NCBI GenBank assembly: GCA_948567375.1
Contig: OX419758.1
Span: 50,225,001-50,289,000, forward strand
Origin: Lunularia cruciata
Lineage: Eukaryota; Streptophyta; Marchantiopsida; Lunulariales; Lunulariaceae
Reading direction: 5' to 3'
DNA: 64,000 nucleotides
Below the pieces are notes generated by a model. That model saw only the letters and a program-made list of their open reading frames with translations. It made no database searches and had not been told where the DNA came from. This document shows positions 12,423 to 21,935 of this stretch, piece after piece. The position numbers were made by a program, and so were the translations under genes. The stretch's first letter is position 1. Each line of letters opens with the position of its first letter.

Positions 12423-12704
12423 GATGTTTGTTAGAAGCTAAGGTAGTGGAAAGGCTATTGAGACTTATCACCGCAACTGCTCAATGTAAGGAAACAGTAG
12501 TAATGGAAATGGGAACGGGAAGATCAATGGCATCTACAAGAAGAAAATATCAACCACTTCACAATCCAAGACAAAAGATGAGTTGATCTTTTATTAGCGG
12601 TCTCTTAACAAGAGTCACCATTTATTGGATATATGGTTTAACACTCACTTCATGAAATAAGAATGGGCATCCAAAGTGCAAAACCACAAGATATGAATAT
12701 AAGT

Positions 12705-12745
12705 CATAAACTTGTACCATTTACCTAGGTTGGTACAAGTTTATG
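12705..12745. repeat. hairpin, 15 bp perfect arms
   Basis: CATAAACTTGTACCA (12705-12719) and its exact complement TGGTACAAGTTTATG (12731-12745) are separated by 11 bases. It is the third hairpin within about 550 bases. The sequence is unrelated to the two hairpins upstream. Confidence 0.7.
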
Positions 12746-12889
12746 GTTGACATGGGAGGAAGCCAAATATATGGTAGCTAAATTTAGCTACAAGTACAAC
12801 AAGGTCAACAGCTCAACCAACATGCTAGAAGAGGTGGTTTGGGGTAGGACATCTAAACAATAACCCATTAAAGGCTTATCCCATCAACA

Positions 12890-13060
12890 ATGATGATCAG
12901 ATTACACATTGTGCAAAATTTCAAAAAGAATTGAAGCAAAGAGGGGAACATTGGAACCTTCACACCACATATTCACGGAGTGTACCGAGAAATGGAGTTA
13001 TGGAGGAGAAGGGATTATATTGGCTATGAATGAGGGACCTCATAACGCCCATTCGCATTG
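12890..13060 (+). pseudogene. possible Ty1/copia integrase trace
   Basis: The plus-strand translation contains FQKELKQRGEHWNLHTTYS followed by RSVPRNGVMEEKG. This resembles the TTPYTPQQNGVAERKN block that carries the last catalytic acidic residue of copia integrases, preceded by a KxFC..G-like segment. The match is short and degraded, and no other copia domain was found around it, so this is a weak call. Confidence 0.3.
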
Positions 13061-13433
13061 GCTCTTTCCTAGCTCATGACTTGTACTTCTAAAAGAGACC
13101 TCTTACAATTGTGGTACCCAAATCCAAAGAAACATGAGAATGTCTTTAACTTCTCTTTACCAAAAGTATGTTATACACATTATCTTTTCGTGAGCATTGA
13201 TTACTGTAATTTAGCAGTTTGTTTAGGAGGTGATGTTAGTTGAAATGGGACTAACTTTGGAAATTCGGGAGGAGACAAAGTGGGCCAATTTTGGGCTTCG
13301 GTGGCATGATTATGAAACTTGGACCATGATCTATCAAATTTAGCCTTCGCTCAAAAGATAAATTTAATATGAGCTGAAGTAGGCAAGCTAGTTTGAGGAT
13401 GAGTTGATGGGCTCCACTATAGGTGGAAAGCAT

Positions 13434-14740
13434 CAGGTTAGTGATTTAGGTGCAGTTCACTCCAAAAACCTGCTACTCTGCAATATAAATGTTGGTGTTG
13501 GGGTCGAAAAGAAGGTAAGTTAAAAATAGTGAAGGAATTTGACATGTTTGTGAATTCTTGAAGGAAAAATGGTAGGAAAAGAAGAGTCTGATCAAGGGGG
13601 CATTGACGAAGGCGGATTCAGTCAAAATGAATACAATTCCAGTTGTATGAGAATGAATGTGTCGTGAACACCGTAAAAGTGATTGAGAGAGTAGGAATTT
13701 AACGCTACTACAGGTGTATCCGAGATCCCATCAATGAGGTCTACAGACCTCATTGATGAATTGCTTTTGCCGGTTTTGGTCAGTACCATAGTGGATGCCA
13801 ATAATTGTGATTTCTCCTACCAATTTTGACATTCCACCGCAGAGACGCAGGTGACTTTAAATCTCTGTTATCTTTATCCATGGACCTCGAGCTTCTCACG
13901 TTGTGAACCTAAGAAAGAACAGCATCATAATGCACGGGCTCCCTGCTGAACGTTTCACAATTTGTGCAGTACATTGTTCGAGGACCAGTATAAGCTATCG
14001 GGATATAGATAAGAAGAAAGTTGTCGTCAGTCGTGTTTGATGAATCGTTTGTCGTTCTTTTGTGAAAATAGTTTTCGTTTAACAGAATGTTAACAGAGGA
14101 CTGCCCGTTGGTCCCATCGAAATCACCGGTGAGGAAGACAGTATATGGTGCAAAGCTCACAAGTTTCCAAATGATCACCCAGACAATTTGCTTTGAATCT
14201 TCATCTGGCACCCTAAACAGATCCATGCCCGTTCTGACGTGTTTCCTAGGTGCCAGAGATTCAGTACATAACCATTTTAAATCGTTGGAGTGGAATTTGA
14301 AGGTCTATGTCTCATATCTTCAAACACTGGATGAGATCCTATGGCGGATACGTAATCAATAGCTGTAAGGAGGAATTGTCTGGCTCTTTTTTAAGCAGAG
14401 TGAGTTTTCAGCTTCTGAACTCGTAACATGGAACCGACGAAGAATGAATCTCAGTGTAAGTGCACTAAATTTTACCTGAGTTCGGTTGATCAACTGTAAC
14501 TACTTTCGATTTACATATGTACACGTGCTTATACTACAAAGTGCATCCGCTTTAGCGAATTTATGTACACCTCTCATGAATGTCGCTATTGTACGTGGCC
14601 GGCGGGGGGGAAAGTTTCGAAGACTCTGAGATTACAATCTAAAAGATGGATTGGCCAAGGCATATGGAAACTGTAGAATCCCATCTCTCCTATACAAACT
14701 AAAGTGGAAAAAATTGGCAAGAGCAGTTTTCTCGTCCCCC
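13434..14740. other. 3' flank of the first WAT1-like gene, no gene recognised
   Basis: Base composition becomes more balanced here than in the repeat-rich left part. Overlapping open frames of 105 codons (minus, 13909-14226) and 91 codons (plus, 14087-14362) give translations I do not recognise. The minus one contains ordinary-looking residues but no known motif, so neither is called as a gene. Confidence 0.45.
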
Positions 14741-14751
14741 AAGCTCATTCA

Positions 14752-15951
14752 CTATCTCTTGATCGTTCCATAAGAACTGGTGGAAATCCGTGATCTATTT
14801 TCTGCGAGTAGTGGCTCCTTGACATTCTCCAGTACTCCACTGAATGGGTGATCAAGACATTCTTTCTCTTGCGCCTTTCTGTGCAGACTCTGGCCCCAAA
14901 TCACGAGGTATAATCCCGACAAAATGAACACTGCTCCGATTACACTCCCCAGGTAGAGTGGATCCTCTAGAATCATCACCCCGAGGAAACCAGAGAAGAC
15001 TGTCTGGAGAGGTATGTAGGCTGCCACAAGCACAGGGCCGCCTCGTTGATTTGCCCAAGTTTGGAGGGAGAAATTGAGCCCGGATGCAATGGCACCAGCA
15101 TAAATCACTGAGATGATGGTTCCTGGAGAGCTCAAGATCCAATCGGACGCTTGAGAGACACTAAAGACCCCAGTGATTAGCAGAGAGACCACTCCCACGC
15201 AAATGGAAGACGCTGACAACGAAATTGGCGCAGGGAACTTCTTGAGAGTTGGAATCTGAAGGTTGGTGTATGCGGCCATACAGAGGGCATTAGCTACCAG
15301 GCAGAGGGACCCTATATGCCAATAGTCGAGACCATAGTTGACAAGGATGGAGGTTAGCCAACCATCTCCTGCAGATGAATTGCTCGGAACCTGATGGGGT
15401 GAATCTTCCTCAAAAGGATCTGGATCTGTGCCAAAGAGAATTGGACCCTTGTAGAGACACATGGTAAGAGCTCCAGCGACCGCTGAAATAATACCAATCA
15501 CTTTGGCAACTCCATCCCACTTCGTGTAGCGAATCACTTCGAATTTGCAGACCACAGCAATCATGAAGGTAAACACCGGAATGGCGTTTTGCATAGCTGC
15601 TGCGAATGCTGTGTTCGTGAACCCCAGACCGGCAAGGAACAATGTCTGCTGCAGGAAAATGCCAGTGAATCCAAGAGCAAATATCATGAAGCAGATTTCT
15701 GGTGTCATTGCTGTGCGCAAATGCCTCTCTGAGTAAAAGGCCAATGGCAGAAGGAGGCATAGTGCAATAAAGTCACGGTATACTGCGAATACAAACTGAT
15801 TAACACCCCCGCTCATTGCAGCTTTCGTCAAGACATAATAGACCCCGTAGCCCAATTGCACCGTTAGCAGGGCTAGTTGTACACGGGTGCTTTCGCTGCG
15901 AAGACATCGCACTAAATCCGTGACCATTTTCCTCCCCTCCGCATTCACCAT
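14752..15951 (-). CDS. WAT1-related protein, EamA/DMT-type transporter (copy 1)
   Basis: Predicted 399-residue membrane protein of the plant drug/metabolite transporter family. Two EamA halves of five helices lie at about residues 24-167 and 211-352, with a hydrophilic loop at 175-205. Family blocks seen are VYRDFIALCL (57-66), TNTAFAAAMQNAIPVFTF (112-129) and GGPVLVAAYIPLQTVF (304-319), then LEDPLYLGSVIGA (328-340). Family members sit in the tonoplast or plasma membrane; WAT1 itself exports auxin from the vacuole. The substrate of this protein cannot be inferred. The open frame extends upstream to 15981 only by non-ATG codons, so the ATG at 15951, in good context, is chosen; it also gives the same length as the paralogue. 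There is no intron, whereas seed-plant family members usually have several. The tail contains KEPLL (378-382), a possible sorting signal. Confidence 0.9.
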   Translation of the reverse strand: MVNAEGRKMVTDLVRCLRSESTRVQLALLTVQLGYGVYYVLTKAAMSGGVNQFVFAVYRDFIALCLLLPLAFYSERHLRTAMTPEICFMIFALGFTGIFLQQTLFLAGLGFTNTAFAAAMQNAIPVFTFMIAVVCKFEVIRYTKWDGVAKVIGIISAVAGALTMCLYKGPILFGTDPDPFEEDSPHQVPSNSSAGDGWLTSILVNYGLDYWHIGSLCLVANALCMAAYTNLQIPTLKKFPAPISLSASSICVGVVSLLITGVFSVSQASDWILSSPGTIISVIYAGAIASGLNFSLQTWANQRGGPVLVAAYIPLQTVFSGFLGVMILEDPLYLGSVIGAVFILSGLYLVIWGQSLHRKAQEKECLDHPFSGVLENVKEPLLAENRSRISTSSYGTIKR

Positions 15952-16055
15952 GTTTGCAGAATTGCAACCACCCCTTTGCAAAGAAAGCAGGAGTACTCTC
16001 TGAGACTAATGTTTGGCCCCTGGCAAAACCTTCCGTGATGAAACTACTGGTATGT

Positions 16056-16063
16056 ACTTTATA
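16056..16063 (-). promoter_or_regulatory. candidate TATA box of copy 1
   Basis: TATAAAGT on the minus strand, about 105 bases upstream of the chosen ATG. This is a plausible distance for a short 5' leader. It is assigned only from the motif and its position. Confidence 0.35.
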
Positions 16064-16079
16064 ACTTGAATCTTTCAGA

Positions 16080-19000
16080 TGAGAAATTCAGGTGTTACTG
16101 AGTCCGTACTCTAATCAAGAGCTACACTTGCAATGGATCTAAAAGATGAAAAAAAATTCTTTTCTATGGACAAGAAAGTTAGGAATTCCAAGTCCTACGG
16201 AAACCAGTCCCTTCCCTGTCTCCCTCGACTTAGCTGTGACTGAAATCAACGACAATCAGGACTTAAATTGTTTATCTCTTCCTCCACTACTCGGGCTAAT
16301 CAAGTCCAAGTTGTCAAGTCCCCTCTATTCTGAATTTGTCGTGTCGCAGTGCCGTTGAAATCAGCGATCAACAGCCAGTCAAGGCCTTTCCTAATTGAAG
16401 CTCTTTCTGTCTTCTGTTCCCTCGGCACAATGGTTGGAATCAACCCCAGCTTCGCTCCGATACTCGGTCCACCCGAAGTATCAACCCCTCTCTGTCTTTT
16501 CTTTCGTTCCCTCGAGCAATCACACTATGAGAGACCCTTTTATGAATATTTTCTTCACGCTCTCCACTGAGTTGCTGTGCTCATTCATGTTTGTATCCCA
16601 ATGAAAAGCTCACAACATTCAACAGATAAGTGAAACGAAGCAAATGATTTACTGTATTTTTGTCCACGAAGACCTCGAGGGGTAAGGGAACCAGAAGCAG
16701 CAAACAAGTATCAATGACAAGGAAGAGAGAAGTGAGTGCAGGACACCAGATTATGTTTAGATGATTTTATTAAGGCTGGACTACAACAATGAAGAGAGAA
16801 GGAGCTTCCTTATAAGGAAGAAATTGGCCTAGCGCTACAGATTCTTTGAAACAGATGTCTTGATGACTGTGGCAAGTAACGTACAGTCTACAGTTATCCA
16901 TGTTTCTTAGTTACAGTTTCCGTATGCTCCCGGTCCTAGTGCCATACATAACGGAAGTCTAGAAAGGATATTGGGGCAGCATAGCATAACGTGTTTCCCT
17001 TTCATGGCATGGAATAGAATTCACAAATTTTTCTATCTGCTGCTTACATATAAAGGAGCTGATATTCACTCGTCGTGTGAAAATTTGTGGAATGATTTAG
17101 GAGATAACAGTCCACCTGGAAAGGAAAGTCAACCAACTAGGACGCGGCGCAATATGGACATCGAAGTAAAAGGGGAAAAGAGAATTTTGGCGATACTTCT
17201 TGTCTGAGAAAATGTGGAATGGATTACGATAAACACAATTAATCTCTGGATGACTTTCTGATTAGGACATTAATCAAGCAAGGTGGTGTCAAGGGCAGTG
17301 CCGACGAAACTCTTCGCAAGTGGATGGATAGTCGTGTGTTGAAAGTCACGACACCCTTTGATTGGCAGCTCCAGTTGCGGACCAAGAAAAATGAATAATG
17401 GGAAACGTACAGCCCTCGGCTAGAGTCAACATGACTAAAATCTCACTATTGGAAACTGTACATGTAGGATCTCTACGAAAATGATCAAAATTTGCGACGA
17501 GAGCTGGACGTCGACTTTGCAGAACTTTGGAAATATGTGGCCATTGCTTTGTAGTATGCAATGAAATCTGTCCACCTCCTTAACTACTCTTAATATTCCC
17601 TTGTATGTGAAAGCTTTCCCAATGCATGAGACCACATAGATGATGCGAAACCACCAACTTCCTCCGGGGAGAAATCTATGGAAGAGGAAACAGCGCATGC
17701 TGTTTGATGTTGGAGGGGAAAAGTAACTGTACTGGAAAGTAACCTTCTCTTGTGCTAGCAGCGGAGTAGCAGTTGAGGTAGATCTCGATCCAAATGTCAT
17801 GATGTCGTTGTAAAATTCAGTTGGAGCAAATTCAAGGCCCACTGCATGCCAGGACATAGCGGTCTTCGTGCAGCAACTTGCCACCTGTTCCATAGGTGAT
17901 GAGTATACATCATGCCTCGTGTTATCCTGCTAAACTACAGTGGAAATGAGGAATTTGGGACCATCGAATCTACAGAAGCAGTGTTGCAGCTAGATGTACA
18001 GATTTCAAGGCCTTCATAGACGTGTGCTCTCAAGGTTCCGACGGTTGATCCTTGGAGCGTTCTTACACCGCTTTCCGAGGCTCAGAGAAACACTAGGAAA
18101 AGAGGAAAGTAACTAATGCACGTCTTTAGAATAGGGTGAGCACCTGCAGCACATATTGCTTATCACACGTATTATATTAGGAAGCGGGTGAATTGGAAAT
18201 CATAACTGATTTGTTGAACGCACACATTATACTTATCCAGAATATTACCAATTTGTTTGTTTCTTTCTGGAGTACTTTGTTTAAGACCTGGTGGCGGTAG
18301 ACGGGGCCCAGGTTTCCACCACAAGCACCGACTGCGAGATGACGCTGCACCGCCTTTGCTGATGATGATAACGGGATATCGACATCCACTCTATTCTATT
18401 TGGGACCGTTGCGTCTGTTTGTTTTCCTTCCGGGTATTATATACATTATATCACTCTAAAGAGATGAATAAACATTGGAAACTAAGAGAATAGGATTACT
18501 TTTATATTGAGAATACATGCGGGGGAGGTAAGCAGATAGGAACAGTACAGTAAATATATTACAGTATTCTGCTGGAAAAGAGGGTATACTCACTGACTAG
18601 TGTCAGCAGAAAGAGCATTTACATCTGCTTTCATCTCTTTGATCTTCTGTAACACATGGAGAGCCAGTTGAAGTGAAACGGGATTTCTACCAGCAGTCTA
18701 CAGGGACGCTGTAGTAATGATCGTTTCCCGTTCGTTCGGTAGCTTTGATGTGCTGGGACTCCAAATTAGGGGGATTTTTACGGAAATGTTTTACAGATTT
18801 GCGGATTTTCGGAAATGTTTCGAGATTGAAAATTACCGTAAAGATTTACCAGACATCCCATAGAGACTATCGGCACTAAAAGTGAGCAAGACCATAAAAA
18901 AAATTTGTGGATATTGTTGATAAGTCAAGAGAAACGTGAAAATTTACGATGGTTGATGAAATGGACTAAATACTCGAATTTTTTACAAAGGGACCTTGGG

Positions 19001-20285
19001 TACACTCCGTAATACTTAACGAAACCGATTTATAGATTTCGCCCTGGAATTCTTCAAGTGTCCAATTGAAACCCCCTAGTGTTTCACAGTGATACAGTCG
19101 GATGGTAAGTGTAATTCTGGGAAGGAATCCTGTGCAAAGGGGAAGTAAGGGGAGACCCTTCAGATATGTCAACGTGAAGGGATAATTGCCATGTTGAGTT
19201 CTGCTGTTCCAAGAGTGATACTCACATGCTGCGTGAGTACAATTGTAGGCCATCTAACTTGATTGCTACTCGCACCATAAGCAGTGCTACCGATATATTT
19301 GTACGGAAAGGTAGGAAACATGAGACCGCTTCCTCAACCAAAACAGAAACAGTACATGCAGTCACTGTAGATTACTCGAAGGAGTGTGCTTTACATGCGG
19401 TACTGAGTTACTGGACATAGAATGCTTTCCCACAACTTCTAGCATTTTAAACGCTACATTTTGCAGGAAAACGCAAGGATAAAGTCAAAGGTGTTCCGTT
19501 CGCAGTCCAAAAAGGAGTCTATAAAGGGGGCTGTAGACCATTCTCAGGTATGTGCTTTAATCAAAGGGAAGGACTGTAGAACTAAGATAAACGATACGCA
19601 TACACGTCAGGACTCAATTCTTGACATAGATAGAACTGTACTCTATAAGCGAAGCTCCCGTTTTGCCAGAACTGGAAGGAATAGGAAGAGACCGTGTCAG
19701 GAACATAAAGTTGTGGCGGGGTCGTCCAGTTTCAGTTTTCTATAGTGGAGGCTGTGCAAACGTCTACAGCAAATGTACATCTAGCTCACAGGTGTAAATC
19801 ACAAGACAGGTGTTGCGGAAAACACAGTCCAGGTTGGCTGGTTTCCTTCATACGAGAAACAAAGTGGTGGCATCCGCGTTTGACTGAGTATGATCTGGTT
19901 TGCAGGAGAGCATATTCGTTGCTTGCGATGGAAACAAATTGCTAGACCAAGAAGTTTGAGAAATACATATCACCTGACCCGTACTAGAAGTTTTCATGTA
20001 GTAAGCAGCTTCAACTTACTGCGCGGCTTAATGTCAGCAGCGCTGGTTGGTACATCATACAGGCTACACTTCGTAACCTTGTCGACTCAATTAAGTGCTC
20101 ATAATCTGACGGAAAGCTATATTTATCATCTCTTCTGTCCACAAGGTTGTGCATGTACCGTGGGACTGGACAGGAGATGTAAACTTCGCTGGCACTAGGT
20201 GTAGGCCTCGCTTGAAGATAGGAAGTCGTGATGGTAATAACAAGACCCAGAAGGAAACTTGAAGGACGTATATCAACAACTAAAA
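16080..20285. other. intergenic region between the two WAT1-like genes
   Basis: About 4.2 kb with balanced base composition and no recognisable transposon. Open frames of up to 152 codons occur (for example minus 17435-17893), but none has a recognisable domain, and stop-free stretches of this size are expected by chance in this composition. The region probably holds the upstream control sequences of copy 1 and the downstream sequence of copy 2. Confidence 0.5.
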
Positions 20286-20292
20286 GGAGGCT

Positions 20293-20326
20293 TAAACCCG
20301 GGAGCTCCTGGGTTTAGGGTTTAGGG
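20293..20326. repeat. palindrome joined to two telomere-type repeats
   Basis: TAAACCCGGGAG (20293-20304) and CTCCTGGGTTTA (20305-20316) form a near-perfect 24-base palindrome with one mismatched pair. It runs into two tandem TTTAGGG units (20313-20326), the plant telomere repeat. On the minus strand this reads as AAACCCTAAACCC, i.e. telo-box-like sequence. It lies about 250 bases beyond the stop codon of WAT1-like copy 2. Confidence 0.6.
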
Positions 20327-20570
20327 TAGTACGCATGGAGTACGCATATGTTCATAACTTGCATTTGTTGGACATATGCTTAAGGAGTGAATCTCCCATT
20401 ATCTATGAGCTGGCTATATACATAACCCGAGTCTCGAGAAGGCTACTCAAGCAAGGAGTTCTACATTTAAAGAATGTGATGTAAAACCCTCCAATCAAAA
20501 ATTGGAGGGCAGAACTTTCGTGGCTAACTTTTCCTACTCTGACAAATAGAGACTAGAAGTGATGGTTCGG

Positions 20571-21770
20571 TTATGATCTAACAATGGTTCCGTACGAGGT
20601 CGAGCCCCGAGACTGCGATTCTTTGAGCAGCGGTTGTTTGACTTCGTCCACCACACCACTGAATGGAACTCCAAGGCATTCCCTTTCCTTGACAAGTCGG
20701 TGAAGCCGCTGGCCCCAGATCACTAGGTAAAGTCCAACCAGGATAAGAACAGCTCCACACACACTACCCAGATAAAGTGGATCATCAAGAATCACGACTC
20801 CAAGAAATGCAGAAAAAACAGTCTGAAGTGGTATGTAGGCTGCAACTAGAACGGGGCCACCACGCTGATTAGCCCAAGTCTGCAGAGTAAAATTGAGTCC
20901 AGAAGCAACTGCACCGGCATAACACACAGAGACAATGTTCCCAGGAGTTGTCAAAACCCAGTCTGATGCCTGGTTCACAGTGGCTAGTCCAGTGATCAGC
21001 AAAGCAACAGCTCCAACGAAAATTGAAGAAGCGGACAGTGAGACCGGAGCAGGGAATCTCCTCAGCGCAGGAATTTGCAAATTCGTGTAGATACCCATGC
21101 AGAGGCAGTTACAAACCAAACACAGGGCTCCAATCTGCCAGTAATCGACTCCATATCCCAACAGAGTAGAAGCAAACCACCCATTTGCTTCCTGAGCAGT
21201 TGTCATATCCTTGCCTGAGCGGTCCTCCGCTGGAATCCCTGCATCAGTGCCGAATAGAATGGAACCTTTGTACAAACACATGGTAAGAGCTCCAAGCACG
21301 GCTGCCAACATCCCAACCACTTTAGCAATGCCATCAGGCTTGCTGATGCGGATTACCTCAAGTCTGCAGATGACCGCAATCATGAAAGTAAACACAGGGA
21401 TGGCATTTTGCATAGCCGCAGCGAATGCAGTATTTGTGTATGCCAGCCCTGCCAGAAACAAAGTCTGCTGCAGAAATATGCCAGTAATTCCGAGAGCAAA
21501 AATTAAGCAGAGGGTGGAAGCCGTCATTGCTGTACGTAGGCTCCTCTCCGAAAAGAATGCCAGTGGGCCTATTAGGCAGAGAGCTATGGTGTCCCGGTAC
21601 ACTGCAAACACAAACCGGTTCACACCTCCACTCATCGCCGCTTTCGTCAACACATAGTAGACTCCATAACCCAACTGCACCGTGATAAGAGCTAATTGTA
21701 CCCGAATCCTTTCGCTCTTGAGATGACACAGCATATCTGCAACCTTCCTTCTCTCCATCGCCATCACCAT
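20571..21770 (-). CDS. WAT1-related protein, EamA/DMT-type transporter (copy 2)
   Basis: 399-residue paralogue of the gene at 14752-15951, same strand, also intronless, and about three quarters identical by eye over the full length. The two EamA halves and ten hydrophobic segments align without gaps except in the central hydrophilic loop (about 175-205), which is the most divergent part (AEDRSGKDMTTAQEA here). Shared blocks include QLGYGVYYVLTKAAMSGGVN, FAAAMQNAIPVFTFMIAV and WANQRGGPVLVAAYIPLQTV. The C-terminus keeps KQPLL and STSYGTI. The ATG at 21770 opens the frame. The absence of frameshifts and stops and the concentration of changes outside the helices suggest that both copies are under selection. 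The pair probably arose by duplication of an already intronless copy. Substrate unknown. Confidence 0.9.
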   Translation of the reverse strand: MVMAMERRKVADMLCHLKSERIRVQLALITVQLGYGVYYVLTKAAMSGGVNRFVFAVYRDTIALCLIGPLAFFSERSLRTAMTASTLCLIFALGITGIFLQQTLFLAGLAYTNTAFAAAMQNAIPVFTFMIAVICRLEVIRISKPDGIAKVVGMLAAVLGALTMCLYKGSILFGTDAGIPAEDRSGKDMTTAQEANGWFASTLLGYGVDYWQIGALCLVCNCLCMGIYTNLQIPALRRFPAPVSLSASSIFVGAVALLITGLATVNQASDWVLTTPGNIVSVCYAGAVASGLNFTLQTWANQRGGPVLVAAYIPLQTVFSAFLGVVILDDPLYLGSVCGAVLILVGLYLVIWGQRLHRLVKERECLGVPFSGVVDEVKQPLLKESQSRGSTSYGTIVRS

Positions 21771-21902
21771 TTTGGCGACTGACTTATCGGGGACCTGGCA
21801 AGCTCGTCACTGAGACCCCTTCCTCCTTTCTCCTGAAAATGAAGCTCCCCTCCACCTCAAAATCCTCTCGTTGATGCCTTCGAAGCTCAAGTTCCAGTAC
21901 CT

Positions 21903-21935
21903 CGTTCTCTTTCTCTTTCTCTTTCTTTTCTAGCT
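21903..21935 (-). promoter_or_regulatory. GA-rich tract upstream of copy 2
   Basis: A CTTTCTCTTT-type pyrimidine run on the plus strand, so GA-rich on the coding strand, lies about 135-165 bases upstream of the ATG of copy 2. GA/CT tracts are common in plant 5' leaders and core promoters. No clear TATA box was found near it. Confidence 0.4.

Noticed and set aside
13909-14226. 105-codon minus-strand open frame just downstream of WAT1-like copy 1
   Set aside because: No recognisable domain, overlapped by an open frame on the other strand; size is within chance expectation for this composition.
15952-15981. Ten extra N-terminal codons of WAT1-like copy 1
   Set aside because: The extension begins at a TTG, not ATG; the ATG at 15951 has good context and gives the same 399-residue length as the paralogue.
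17435-17893. 152-codon minus-strand frame between the WAT1-like genes
   Set aside because: No motif, and composition typical of noncoding sequence; no supporting context.
21211-21657. 148-codon plus-strand frame
   Set aside because: It lies fully antisense to WAT1-like copy 2 and is a shadow of that gene's codon pattern.
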